Shown here piece after piece: positions 33,622 through 42,097 of a stretch of DNA of 45,674 nucleotides; position 1 is the stretch's first letter; each line of letters begins with the position of its first letter. A program made the translations under genes and the position numbers. A model generated the notes under the pieces. The model ran no database searches, was not told the DNA's origin, and saw nothing but the letters and a program-made list of their open reading frames with translations. This DNA is from Actinoplanes sp. NBRC 103695 (GTDB taxonomy: Bacteria; Actinomycetota; Actinomycetes; Mycobacteriales; Micromonosporaceae). Location: assembly GCF_030269485.1 (NCBI RefSeq), contig NZ_BSTL01000048.1, positions 1 through 45,674 on the forward strand. The letters run 5' to 3'.

Positions 33622-34884
33622 GTGCCGTCGTCCGAGGAGTTGCAGAAGCGCCGGGCCACCGCCGTCGCCCGGGGTGTCACGTCGGTGATCTCGTCCTACG
33701 TGGACACCGCGGCCGGCGCCGGGATCCGGGACGTGGACGGCAACACCTGGCTGGACTTCGCGTCCGGCATCGCGGTCACGTCGGTCGGCAACGCGGCGCC
33801 GCGGGTGGTGGCGGCCGTCCAGGCTCAGGCGGAACGCTTCACCCACACCTGTTTCATGGTCGCGCCGTACGAGTCGTACGTCGCGGTCTGTGAGCAGTTG
33901 ATCGAGCTGACCCCGGGCACGTTCGAGAAGCGGGCGGCCCTGTTCAACTCGGGCGCCGAGGCGGTGGAGAACGCCGTCAAGATCGCTAGGCACGCCACCG
34001 GACGGCCGGCGGTCGTGGTGTTCGACCACGCCTATCACGGCCGCACCAACCTGACGATGGCGCTGACCGCGAAGGTGATGCCGTACAAGCACCGGATGGG
34101 CCCGTTCGCGCCGGAGGTCTACCGCGCGCCGATGTCCTATCCGCTGCGCGACGGCGGGCTGGACGGCTTTTCAGCCGCTCAGAAGGCCATCGACGTGATC
34201 GAGAAGCAGGTCGGCGGGCCCAACGTCGCGGCGGTGCTGATCGAGCCGATCCAGGGCGAGGGCGGCTTCGTCGAGCCCGCGCCCGGCTTCCTGCCGGCCC
34301 TCGCGGAGTGGGCGCGCGCCGCCGGTGCGGTCTTCATCGCCGACGAGATCCAAACCGGTTTCTGCCGTACGGGAGACTGGTTCGCCAGCGATCACGAGGG
34401 TCTGGAGCCCGATCTCGTGACGACGGCCAAGGGCATGGGCGGCGGGCTGCCGATCGCCGGTGTCGTGGGCCGCGCCGAGCTCATGGACGCGGTGCACGCG
34501 GGTGGGCTGGGCGGCACGTACGGCGGAAACCCGATCGCCTGCGCGGCCGCGCTCGCCGCCGTCGAGACGATGCGCGAGCTGGACCTGCCCGCGGCGGCCC
34601 GGCACATCGGCGACGTCATGCTCCCCCGCCTGCGGTCCCTGTCTGTCGGTGACGTCCGGGGCCGGGGCGCGATGGTCGCCGTCGAGCTGGTCCGGCCGGG
34701 CGGCATCGAGCCCGATCCGGTACGCGCCGCGACTGCCGCCAAGGCCTGCCACGACGCGGGGCTGCTGGTGCTGACCTGCGGCACCTACGGCAACGTGCTG
34801 CGCTTCCTGCCCCCGCTGGTGATCACCGACGACGAGCTGGCCCGAGGCTTGGACATCGTGGAGCGTGCTCTACTGCTCCCGTAG
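33622..34884 (+). CDS. gabT: 4-aminobutyrate aminotransferase GabT
   Basis: The 420-residue class III PLP aminotransferase transfers the amino group of GABA to 2-oxoglutarate, giving succinate semialdehyde. The PLP lysine is in TTAKGMGGGLPIAG; the cofactor-binding NSGAEAVENAVKIAR and the VLIEPIQGEGG and DEIQTGFCRTG segments are all present. The GTG at 33622 follows GGGGAG by six bases. Its 3' end overlaps the convergent saccharopine dehydrogenase-like gene by 15 bp. No succinate-semialdehyde dehydrogenase lies nearby. Confidence 0.93.
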   Translation: MPSSEELQKRRATAVARGVTSVISSYVDTAAGAGIRDVDGNTWLDFASGIAVTSVGNAAPRVVAAVQAQAERFTHTCFMVAPYESYVAVCEQLIELTPGTFEKRAALFNSGAEAVENAVKIARHATGRPAVVVFDHAYHGRTNLTMALTAKVMPYKHRMGPFAPEVYRAPMSYPLRDGGLDGFSAAQKAIDVIEKQVGGPNVAAVLIEPIQGEGGFVEPAPGFLPALAEWARAAGAVFIADEIQTGFCRTGDWFASDHEGLEPDLVTTAKGMGGGLPIAGVVGRAELMDAVHAGGLGGTYGGNPIACAAALAAVETMRELDLPAAARHIGDVMLPRLRSLSVGDVRGRGAMVAVELVRPGGIEPDPVRAATAAKACHDAGLLVLTCGTYGNVLRFLPPLVITDDELARGLDIVERALLLP

Positions 34885-36039
34885 GCCCCAGGGTGTGCCG
34901 TACTCGACGAGCTTGTCCAGGAACGGCACAGCGTCGAAGGCTTCCGGGCCGAGGACGCCGGTGCCGTTCCACGTTCCGGCGGCGAGCAGCTCGAGCGCGA
35001 TGATGGGGTTGACCGCGGTCTGCCAGACCACGGCCTGCGCGCCGTAGGAAGCCATCGACCACTCGTTGTCGACCAGGTGATACAGATAGACCGATCGCGG
35101 AAGCCCGTCCTTGCCGAGGCCGGTGACCAGCGTGCCGGCACAGGTGGTGCCGGTCATCCGGTCGCCCAGCGTGGCCGGGTCCGGTAACACCGCGGCCACC
35201 ACGTCTCGTGGCGACACCCGCACGCCGCCGACGGTCACCGGCTGGGTGCGGTCCAGGCCGAGTTTGCGCAGCGTCTTGAGGACGTCGATGAATTCCTTGC
35301 CGAGGCCGTACTTGAAGGTGACCTTGCCGGCGTCCACCCAGCGCGGGATGAGCAGGACCTCCTCGTGCTCCACGTGCACGCACTCGACCGGGCCGATGCC
35401 GCCGGGAAAGTCGAAGGTCTCCGGCTCGCTCAGCGGCTCGCAGGTGTACCAGCCGCGGTCCTTCTCCCAGATCACCGGCGGGTTCAGGCACTCCTCGATC
35501 GTCGTCCAGACGGAGAACGAGGGCGCGAACTCGTACCCGTCGACGACCAGGTTGCCGCCGTCGCGGATCCCGATCTCGTCGATCCGGGAGAAGAGGTGGT
35601 CGGCGGCGTAACGCGCGAACACATCGGACAGTCCGGGCTCCACTCCGATGCCGACCAGGGCGAGCCGGCCGGCCGCGAGCCAGCGGGGCTCCGCGGCGAA
35701 CTGCTCGTCGCCCAGCATCACCCCCGGACCCGACAGCGACATCGCCATGTCCAGATAGTCCGCGCCGGCGTCGAGCGCGCCGTTGAAGATGGGCATCACG
35801 AAACGGGGATCCACCGCGTTGAGCACGTGCGTGATCTTGTGCTCGCGACAGAGCGCGGCCACGGCGGCCGGGTCGGACGCGTCGATCTGCGCAGCCGTGA
35901 AACGCGCATCCCTCAAAGCGGCCCGGGCCTTGGCAAGATCGTAGTCAGCCACTACAAAAGTGTCGAAAAATTCGCGTCTGGAGGCGATGCCAGCAGCCGC
36001 CGCACCCACCCCGCCGGCGCCTATCTGAAGAATCCGCAA
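34870..36039 (-). CDS. Saccharopine dehydrogenase family protein
   Basis: The enzyme of about 389 residues has an N-terminal Rossmann fold (LQIGAGGVGAAAAGIASRR) and the saccharopine/carboxynorspermidine dehydrogenase C-terminal domain. It may reduce a Schiff base between an aminoaldehyde or polyamine and a keto or amino acid; carboxynorspermidine synthase-like chemistry is possible given the neighbours. I chose the TTG at 36039 because GAGG lies five bases upstream and the Rossmann strand then starts at the N-terminus. A GTG at 36063 would add eight residues. It is divergent from the Lrp gene and overlaps gabT tail to tail. Confidence 0.82.
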   Translation of the reverse strand: MRILQIGAGGVGAAAAGIASRREFFDTFVVADYDLAKARAALRDARFTAAQIDASDPAAVAALCREHKITHVLNAVDPRFVMPIFNGALDAGADYLDMAMSLSGPGVMLGDEQFAAEPRWLAAGRLALVGIGVEPGLSDVFARYAADHLFSRIDEIGIRDGGNLVVDGYEFAPSFSVWTTIEECLNPPVIWEKDRGWYTCEPLSEPETFDFPGGIGPVECVHVEHEEVLLIPRWVDAGKVTFKYGLGKEFIDVLKTLRKLGLDRTQPVTVGGVRVSPRDVVAAVLPDPATLGDRMTGTTCAGTLVTGLGKDGLPRSVYLYHLVDNEWSMASYGAQAVVWQTAVNPIIALELLAAGTWNGTGVLGPEAFDAVPFLDKLVEYGTPWGLREQ

Positions 36040-36085
36040 CTTTGCCTCGATTTGCCGCCGCACTGAACTGAAACCGTGTCACCGC

Positions 36086-36114
36086 AGCGTTGCCACCACG
36101 GAAACACTTGTCAA
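36086..36114 (-). promoter_or_regulatory. Promoter of the saccharopine dehydrogenase-like gene
   Basis: On the minus strand, TTGACA (36114-36109) is a perfect -35. It is followed after 17 bp by AACGCT (36091-36086), a weak -10 that keeps the key A and T. The predicted start near 36079 gives a leader of about 40 bases to the TTG start. Confidence 0.5.
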
Positions 36115-36158
36115 GGTCCAAGATTCCTGCGATAAACGTATGTACATCCACTAGCGCA

Positions 36159-36202
36159 ACGGATTCAATGGGGTGACAGCAACACGACCACGGATTCCAT
36201 TG
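36159..36202. promoter_or_regulatory. Candidate Lrp-type operator in the divergent region
   Basis: ACGGATTCAATG (36159-36170) and ACGGATTCCATTG (36190-36202) are direct repeats spaced 31 bp apart, close to three helical turns. CAATGG and CCATTG inside them also form an inverted pair. The second copy overlaps the -35 of the Lrp gene. An Lrp/AsnC regulator commonly binds its own promoter; the assignment is inference. Confidence 0.4.
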
Positions 36203-36228
36203 CCAGGCTGGATGACCGAGGGCACAAT
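36200..36228 (+). promoter_or_regulatory. Leaderless promoter of the Lrp/AsnC gene
   Basis: TTGCCA (36200-36205) and CACAAT (36223-36228) are separated by 17 bp. The -10 ends six bases before the GTG at 36235, and no ribosome site is present. Transcription probably starts at the GTG. Confidence 0.6.
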
Positions 36229-36234
36229 CGCGGC

Positions 36235-36690
36235 GTGACGGACCTGGCGCTGGACGACATCAACAAGCAGATCATCGAGCACCTGCAGCGCGACGGGCGG
36301 ATGTCGTACGCCGCGCTGGCCAAGACCATCGGGCTGTCCGAGGCCGCGGTGCGCCAACGGGTGCAACGCCTCCTCGACGGCGGCCTGATGCAGATCGTGG
36401 CCGTCACCGACCCGTTGACGCTCGGGTTCGCCCGGCAGGCCATGGTCGGCGTCAAGGTGGTCGGCGACCTGCGCGTGGTGGCCGACAAGCTGGCCGCCAT
36501 CCCGGAGGTGGACTACGTGGTGATCTGCGCCGGGGGCTACGACCTGCTCGTCGAGCTGGTCTGCACCGACGACGAGCACCTGCTGGACCTGCTCAACGAG
36601 AAGGTCCGCGGCGTCGAGGGCGTCGCCGGGACGGAGACGTTCATGTACCTGAAGCTGGCAAAACAGACGTACGCGTGGGGAACGAGATGA
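36235..36690 (+). CDS. Lrp/AsnC family transcriptional regulator
   Basis: The 151-residue regulator has an N-terminal helix-turn-helix (INKQIIEHLQRDGRMSYAAL, with the recognition helix in SEAAVRQRVQRLL) and a C-terminal RAM ligand-sensing domain (about 70-148). It probably senses an amino acid or amine and controls the aminotransferase/oxidase genes that follow and the divergent saccharopine dehydrogenase-like gene. Its stop overlaps the next start (ATGA). Confidence 0.93.
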   Translation: MTDLALDDINKQIIEHLQRDGRMSYAALAKTIGLSEAAVRQRVQRLLDGGLMQIVAVTDPLTLGFARQAMVGVKVVGDLRVVADKLAAIPEVDYVVICAGGYDLLVELVCTDDEHLLDLLNEKVRGVEGVAGTETFMYLKLAKQTYAWGTR

Positions 36691-38018
36691 CGCAGGACCA
36701 CCTCTGGATGCACTTCACCCGCCTGTCCGCCGGCGAGGCCCCGGTGATCGTGCGCGGCTCCGGCCCGTACATCTGGGACCAGAACGGCAAACGCTATCTG
36801 GACGGGCTCTCCGGGCTGTTCGTGGTGCAGGCCGGTCACGGCCGCACCGAGCTGGCCGAGGCGGCCGCCAAGCAGGCCGCCGAGCTCGCCTTCTTCCCGC
36901 TCTGGTCGTACGCGCATCCGACCGCCATCGAGCTCTCCGAGCGCCTCGCCGCGATGGCTCCGGGCGACCTCGACCGGGTGTTCTTCACGACCGGCGGCTC
37001 GGAGGCCGTGGAGAGCGCGTGGAAGCTGGCCCGCAGCTACTTCAAGCAGGTCGGCAAGCCGATGAAGACCAAGGCGATCTCGCGGAACGTGGCCTACCAC
37101 GGCACCACGATGGGCGCGCTGTCGATCACCGGGCTGCCCGCACTCAAGCAGCAGTTCGAGCCGCTGGTGCCGTCGACGGTCCGGGTGCCGAACACCAACT
37201 ACTACCGCCGGCCCGACGAGGACATGACGCCCGAGCAGTTCGGGATCTGGGCGGCCGACCGGATCGCCGAGGCCATCGAGTTCGAGGGCCCCGAGACAGT
37301 CGCGTGCGTCTACCTCGAGCCGGTGCAGAACTCCGGCGGCTGCTTCCCGCCGCCGCCCGGCTACTTCCAGCGGGTCCGGGAGATCTGCGACCGGTACGAC
37401 GTGCTGCTCGTCTCGGACGAGGTGATCTGCGCGTTCGGCCGGCTGGGCAACTACTTCGGCGCCGACAAGTACGGCTACCAGCCGGACATCATCACCTGCG
37501 CCAAGGGCATGACCTCGGGTTATGTGCCTTTGGGCGCGATGATCGCCTCCGAGCGCCTGGTCGAGCCGTTCCTCTCCGGCAGCGCCACCTTCGCGCACGG
37601 CATCACCTTCGGCGGCCACCCGGTGGCGTCGGCGGTGGCGCTGGCCAACCTGGACATCTTCGAACGTGAGGACCTCAACGGTCACGTCACCGCCAACAGC
37701 GAGAAGTTCCGGTCGTACCTGGACCGGTTGACCGACCTGCCGATCGTCGGCGACGTGCGGGGCGACGGTTACTTCTTCGGCATCGAGCTGGTCAAGGACA
37801 AGGCGACCAAGGAGACCTTCGACGCCGACGAGTCGGACCGGCTGCTGCGCGGCTTCCTGTCGCAGGCGCTGTTCGAGAACGGGCTGTACTGCCGCGCCGA
37901 CGACCGCGGCGACCCGGTGGTCCAGCTGGCCCCGCCGCTGGTCTGCGAGGAGAAGCACTTCGCCGAGATCGAGCAGGTCCTGCGTACGGTGCTGACCGAG
38001 GCGTGGAGCCGTATCTGA
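36687..38018 (+). CDS. Class III omega-aminotransferase (putrescine/diamine-pyruvate type)
   Basis: The 443-residue PLP enzyme has the PLP lysine in CAKGMTSGYVPLGAMI, together with FFTTGGSEAVESAWKLAR, YHGTTMGALSITG and SDEVICAFGRLG. This is the pattern of the SpuC/taurine-pyruvate branch, which transfers the amine of putrescine or a similar omega-amine to pyruvate. Together with the dehydrogenases and GabT it supplies a transaminase route from putrescine to succinate semialdehyde. The ATG at 36687 overlaps the Lrp stop. Its 3' end overlaps the FAD oxidase start by 16 bp. Confidence 0.92.
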   Translation: MTQDHLWMHFTRLSAGEAPVIVRGSGPYIWDQNGKRYLDGLSGLFVVQAGHGRTELAEAAAKQAAELAFFPLWSYAHPTAIELSERLAAMAPGDLDRVFFTTGGSEAVESAWKLARSYFKQVGKPMKTKAISRNVAYHGTTMGALSITGLPALKQQFEPLVPSTVRVPNTNYYRRPDEDMTPEQFGIWAADRIAEAIEFEGPETVACVYLEPVQNSGGCFPPPPGYFQRVREICDRYDVLLVSDEVICAFGRLGNYFGADKYGYQPDIITCAKGMTSGYVPLGAMIASERLVEPFLSGSATFAHGITFGGHPVASAVALANLDIFEREDLNGHVTANSEKFRSYLDRLTDLPIVGDVRGDGYFFGIELVKDKATKETFDADESDRLLRGFLSQALFENGLYCRADDRGDPVVQLAPPLVCEEKHFAEIEQVLRTVLTEAWSRI

Positions 38019-39243
38019 GCCCGTCGTTCTGGCTGGCGTCGATGGGCGACCTCGGCCGGCGCCGGCCACTCGACGGCGACACGACCGCCGACGTCGCCAT
38101 CTGCGGCGGCGGCTACACCGGCCTGTGGACGGCGTACTACCTGGCCGGCCTCGATCCGTCGCTGCGCATCGTCGTGCTGGAGGCGAACTACTGCGGCTTC
38201 GGCGCCTCGGGCCGCAACGGCGGCTGGTGCTCCGGCCTCTTCCCCGCCGACCTGCCCGGCATGGCGCCCGCGCTGGCCGACGCGGTCGACGAGGTCGGCA
38301 GGGTCGCCGCCGCGGAGGGGATCGACTGCCACTTCACCAAGGGCGGGACCATTTCTCTGGTACGCACGCGCGCCCAGCTCCGCAGGTCCGCCTCGGCGCC
38401 GGGTTTCGTGGACGCGGACACCGCCCGCGGCATCTGCGGTGCGACCGACGTGCTCGGCGGCATCTACAGCCCCGACTGCGCGGCCCTGCATCCCGCCCGC
38501 TCGTGCGCGGTCTCGCCTCCGCGGCCGAACGCCGCACCGTGACCATCCACGAGGGAACGCGCGTGCTGCGCACCTCCCCCGGCTCCGTGGTGACCGACCG
38601 CGGGACGGTCAAGGCCGGCGTCGTGGTGCACGCCCTGGAGGCGTGGCGGGCGACGCTGCCCGGCTTCCGGCGCACCGTGGCGCCGGTGTACTCGCTGATG
38701 ATCGCCACCGAGCCGCTGCCCGCCCCGGTGTGGGAGCGGATCGGGCTGCGCCGCAGGGAGACGTTCTCGGACGAGCGCAGGCTGGTCGTCTACGGCCAGC
38801 GCACCGCCGACGACCGGCTGGCGTTCGGCGGGCGCGGTGCCCCCTACCACTTCGGCTCGCGGATCCGGCCCGGCTACGACCAGGTCCCCGCCGTGTTCGA
38901 CGGGCTGGAACGGACGCTCACCGAGCTGTTCGGCATCCGCCCGCGGATCACCCACCGGTGGGGCGGCCCGCTGGGCATCCCCCGCGACTGGACCCCGTCC
39001 GTCGGACTGCGCGACGACGGCCTGGCCTGGGGCGGCGGCTACGTCGGCGACGGCGTGGCCGCGGCGAACCTCGCCGGGCGTACCCTCGCGGATCTGATCT
39101 TGAACCGTGCCGGCGACCGCACGAAGCTGCCCTGGGTGGGCCACCGCTCGCGGCCCTGGGAACCGGAACCGGCGCGCTGGCTCGGCATCAACACCGCGCT
39201 GCGAGCCGTGATGCTGCGCGACCGCTGGGACGGCCGGCGCTAG
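38003..39243 (+). pseudogene. FAD-dependent amine oxidase (copy 2), disrupted by a frameshift
   Basis: From GTG 38003 the first frame encodes a DAO-type FAD oxidase N-terminus (VAICGGGYTGLWTAYYLAG, GFGASGRNGGW) and runs off-family after SPDCAALHPAR, ending at 38542. The homologous sequence resumes one frame over (LVRGLASAAERR), through YSLMIATEPLP, HRWGGPLGIPRDW and GGGYVGDGVAAANLAGRTL, to the TAG at 39243. One missing C between 38500 and 38501 would restore the frame exactly. The intact form would have about 413 residues. This is either a true inactivating mutation or a sequencing error in a GC-rich run. The codon pattern of both halves is otherwise normal. Confidence 0.88.
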
Positions 39244-39264
39244 CCTCCGTCTTTCGGGGCCGCT

Positions 39265-41187
39265 TCAGAAGGCCCGGCTGGCGTAGTAGCAGTTGTCGTA
39301 GCGTGCTCCACCCGCCAACTTCCACGATCCGGAGTACGGTCTCGGACCATCGCTCGCGGAGGCCCGGACGACGACCTGGTAGCTGCCGGGCTTGAGCCGT
39401 ACGGTCCTGGCGGGCACGCCGGTACCGCCGCACGTCGGGGCGAAGTAACGACTCAGCAGGGGCGACGAGCGCACCTGGCAGGATGCGCAGGCCGGGACGG
39501 TGACTCGATCGGCGACCGGTCCGCTGTACAGGATCTCCAGTGCGTACGGCGAGTCGTTGACCACCTGCACGATGGCGGTGCCGGAAGGGCCGTTACCGGT
39601 ACGTTCCAGCGGGGCGATGTCGCCGGTTGCGCCGGCCCTGACCTTGGCGACCTCGGCGGCGATCCGCTTCTGCCGGGCCTGCGCGGCCCGGGCGTCGCGC
39701 GGGTAGTCGGCGACGAACTCATCCAGATGCTCGATGGCCGAGTCGTACTCGCCGCCGCCGATTTCCTTCAAGGCGCAGTTGTACAGCGTGCCGGGACGAG
39801 CGGCGAGGGCCCGGGCCGCCCCCGCCTTCGCCTCCGGCAGGGACACGGTGCTGAGGTATGTCAGCTCCGCGAGGGCGTCACAAGGCCGGCCGAGAGCTTT
39901 GGCGATCACTGAGGCGTAGGCGTCGTCCAGGTCGGACCGGACTGCGGCAGCCTGGGCGGTGCCTGGATGGTCGGTGACGACCACCTGGTAGTCGGTGACG
40001 GCTTGGCGTCGCGTGTTCGCCGCTTCGATCCCGTCGGTCAGGTCGGCCGCCCGCTTGCTGGAGGACCTGCCGCGTTGCCAGTACGCCTCCGCGCGGCCGG
40101 CTCGAGCCCGCGCGACCAGCAACCCGTCCGGATATTCGTCCAGCTGCGCATCGAACGCCTCGGGAGCCGAGGAAGCCTCGGCGGCCAGCAGGTCCCGGCA
40201 CTCGCGCTGGTCCGCGCGAGCGACGGCGGTGACGGAGGTGAGGGTGAGTTCGTAGCGGGACTGGACGCTCGCGTACCTGTCCAACGCCGCCGGACAGTCG
40301 CCGGCCGCATGCGCGGCGCGCGCATCGGCCAGAGCTGACCGGCCGGCCGCCTGGTAGCCGACGAACCCGGCGACCATCAGCAGCACCAGCGCCACCGCGG
40401 TCACCAACGGCCGCCGTGGCATCGAGCCGCGGACGGCCACGCCGTGCTGCCGCCGGGCCAACCGCCACGCGTCGAAGGTCGCGGCGCCGACGCCGAGCGC
40501 GGCGACCGTGAGCCAGCGACCGGGACTCCGCGAAGCGTCGTGGGCAGCGGCGAACCAGAGCACGAGGAAAGTTCCCAGGAGTACTACCGCTGCCCTTTTC
40601 CATCGGCCCAGATAGAGGTAGCCGGCGGCGAGGCCGCTCACGTTCAGCAACGCCGCGATCCGGGGATCGCGGCGCCGAACGGGCAGGTCGATGACCGGGT
40701 GTTGCGGAGCGGAAACCGCCGCGGCCAGCGGGTGGCCGTTCTCGTGCGCCAGCCTTTGCCACGCGAGCGCAGTTTCCTTGTCGCCCCGGCGTAGCGCGGT
40801 GACCGCCTGCCGGTACGCAGCCTCACCGAGCGCCTCACGGCGTGCCGCATCTGCCTCGGATGCCGGGTCCGGGGCAGCCAGCAGGGCACCGAGCCGAGGC
40901 GGAACGGGGTGGCCGGCGAGCAGCACCGGGTAGAGCAGGTCGATCCAGTCCAGAGTGGATCGAGTGCGGTCGGCCGGACCGCGATCGGGCCGGTTGAGCC
41001 GGTCCCGGGTCTCCACCAAGACCTCATCGAGTACGCCGAGATCCGCGCTGTGCCGGGCAAACGCAATGACCTGCACGATCAGCGCGCCGCCGGTGCCGGC
41101 CTCACCGCGCTCCATCGCCATGACCGCCTGATGGGCGATCGTGGCAGCAAGCGAGAGCAGACGTGGTCCTTCGCTCGGCGATGACAC
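39265..41187 (-). CDS. Large membrane protein of unknown function with TPR-like region
   Basis: This protein of about 640 residues is not one I recognise. The N-terminal 150 residues are soluble and helical. Three hydrophobic segments follow: GYLYLGRWKRAAVVLLGTFL, then WLTVAALGVGAATFDAWRLA, then TAVALVLLMVAGFVGYQAAG. A TPR- or BamD-like helical-repeat region (CPAALDRYASVQSRY, DSAIEHLDEFVADYPRDARA) then leads to a beta-rich C-terminal domain with a CASC motif and further cysteines (YFAPTCGG, YDNCYYASRAF). Topology suggests the C-terminal half is outside the cell. The GTG at 41187 has GGAG eight bases upstream; a longer in-frame extension looks non-coding. It converges on the frameshifted oxidase gene. 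Confidence 0.7.
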   Translation of the reverse strand: MSSPSEGPRLLSLAATIAHQAVMAMERGEAGTGGALIVQVIAFARHSADLGVLDEVLVETRDRLNRPDRGPADRTRSTLDWIDLLYPVLLAGHPVPPRLGALLAAPDPASEADAARREALGEAAYRQAVTALRRGDKETALAWQRLAHENGHPLAAAVSAPQHPVIDLPVRRRDPRIAALLNVSGLAAGYLYLGRWKRAAVVLLGTFLVLWFAAAHDASRSPGRWLTVAALGVGAATFDAWRLARRQHGVAVRGSMPRRPLVTAVALVLLMVAGFVGYQAAGRSALADARAAHAAGDCPAALDRYASVQSRYELTLTSVTAVARADQRECRDLLAAEASSAPEAFDAQLDEYPDGLLVARARAGRAEAYWQRGRSSSKRAADLTDGIEAANTRRQAVTDYQVVVTDHPGTAQAAAVRSDLDDAYASVIAKALGRPCDALAELTYLSTVSLPEAKAGAARALAARPGTLYNCALKEIGGGEYDSAIEHLDEFVADYPRDARAAQARQKRIAAEVAKVRAGATGDIAPLERTGNGPSGTAIVQVVNDSPYALEILYSGPVADRVTVPACASCQVRSSPLLSRYFAPTCGGTGVPARTVRLKPGSYQVVVRASASDGPRPYSGSWKLAGGARYDNCYYASRAF

Positions 41188-41243
41188 AGGCGTACTCCTA
41201 CCGTCTCGGCTCCTTTCCGACAGCCTGGACGGTGCATGGAGTG

Positions 41244-41275
41244 GCGTCCATGCCGCACCGGTGTGGCATGGACGC
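41244..41275. repeat. 32-bp near-perfect palindrome
   Basis: The arms GCGTCCATGCC and GGCATGGACGC enclose CACCGGTG, itself palindromic, leaving a single mismatched pair over the whole 32 bp. It lies 57 bp upstream of the membrane-protein start and about 160 bp beyond the signal peptidase stop. It may be an operator or an RNA hairpin. Confidence 0.7.
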
Positions 41276-41402
41276 GGACTGCGGCCGCGTGGCATCCTGC
41301 GGGGCCGAACGGGAAGAGACCGGCCACTCGACTCAGGCCGCGAGGCCTTTGGAGCGCGGAAGTCCGGAAAGCGCAGCTGACCCGCCTGGCCGCGTAAGCG
41401 GT

Positions 41403-41418
41403 CCCGGCCTTGGCCGGG
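41403..41418. terminator. Possible terminator of the signal peptidase operon
   Basis: CCCGGCC-TT-GGCCGGG is a perfect dyad 20 bp beyond the signal peptidase stop. A two-base loop means the real hairpin would have fewer pairs. No T-run is visible. Confidence 0.35.
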
Positions 41419-41437
41419 TCACCGGAGGTAGCCGGGC

Positions 41438-42097
41438 TCAGGAAGCGGGAACGCCGTCGAACGTCGGTGGCACGGTCAGCCACGTCGCCCGGCCGACCGG
41501 CCAGAAGACGGTGAAGGCGCGGCCCACGACCGAGCCTGCCGGGATCGTCGCCTCCTGGATGTCCGGGTTGTTCCGCCAGTGCTCGAGGGAATCGGCGGAC
41601 GCCTGGCGGTGGTCACCCATCACCCAGATCCGGCCGCTCGGGACGGTGATGTCGAAGGGCGCGCCGGCGGCCTCGTCGGGAACCCCGTCGGCGTCCCGGT
41701 AGATGTACGGCTCGTCGAGGGCGTGGCCGTTGACCGTGATGCGGTGCTGGGCGTCGCAGCACTGCACGTGGTCGCCGCCGACCCCGATGATGCGCTTGAC
41801 GAAGTCCTCGCCCTCGACGCCGCTCCGCCACTGCCGGGGCGCCTTGAAGACGATGATCTCGCCGCGCCGGGGCTCGCGGAAGTCGTAGACCAGCTTGTTG
41901 ACCAGCAGCTTGTCGTCGATGTCGAGTGTGTGCTCCATCGAGGGCGACGGGATGAAGAAGGTCTGCACCACGAAGACCCGGACGAGGACGGCGACCACGA
42001 CCGCCACCACGACGAGGACCGGAAGCTCGCGCCAGAACGAACCGCGACGCTTCTCGCCCTCCGGGCTCTCCGGGCTCTCCGGGCTCTCCGGACTCAC
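41438..42097 (-). CDS. lepB: Signal peptidase I
   Basis: The 219-residue membrane protease removes signal peptides from exported proteins. It has one N-terminal membrane helix (about 24-44), catalytic serine S53 in PSPSMEHTL, general-base lysine K101 in DFVKRIIGVGGD and the box E motif VMGDHRQASADS. The cytoplasmic N-terminus contains a short SPE tandem (SPESPESPESPE) from a 9-bp repeat. The GTG at 42097 overlaps the stop of the PemK-like gene (GTGA). It is the third gene of the kinase operon. Confidence 0.94.
   Translation of the reverse strand: MSPESPESPESPEGEKRRGSFWRELPVLVVVAVVVAVLVRVFVVQTFFIPSPSMEHTLDIDDKLLVNKLVYDFREPRRGEIIVFKAPRQWRSGVEGEDFVKRIIGVGGDHVQCCDAQHRITVNGHALDEPYIYRDADGVPDEAAGAPFDITVPSGRIWVMGDHRQASADSLEHWRNNPDIQEATIPAGSVVGRAFTVFWPVGRATWLTVPPTFDGVPAS
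42064..42093 (-). repeat. 9-bp tandem repeat in the signal peptidase N-terminus
   Basis: The CCGGGCTCT unit recurs three times and a fourth variant (CCGGACTCA) follows. In frame they encode Ser-Pro-Glu repeats at residues 2-13. The repeat keeps the frame and lies in the cytoplasmic tail. Confidence 0.8.
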
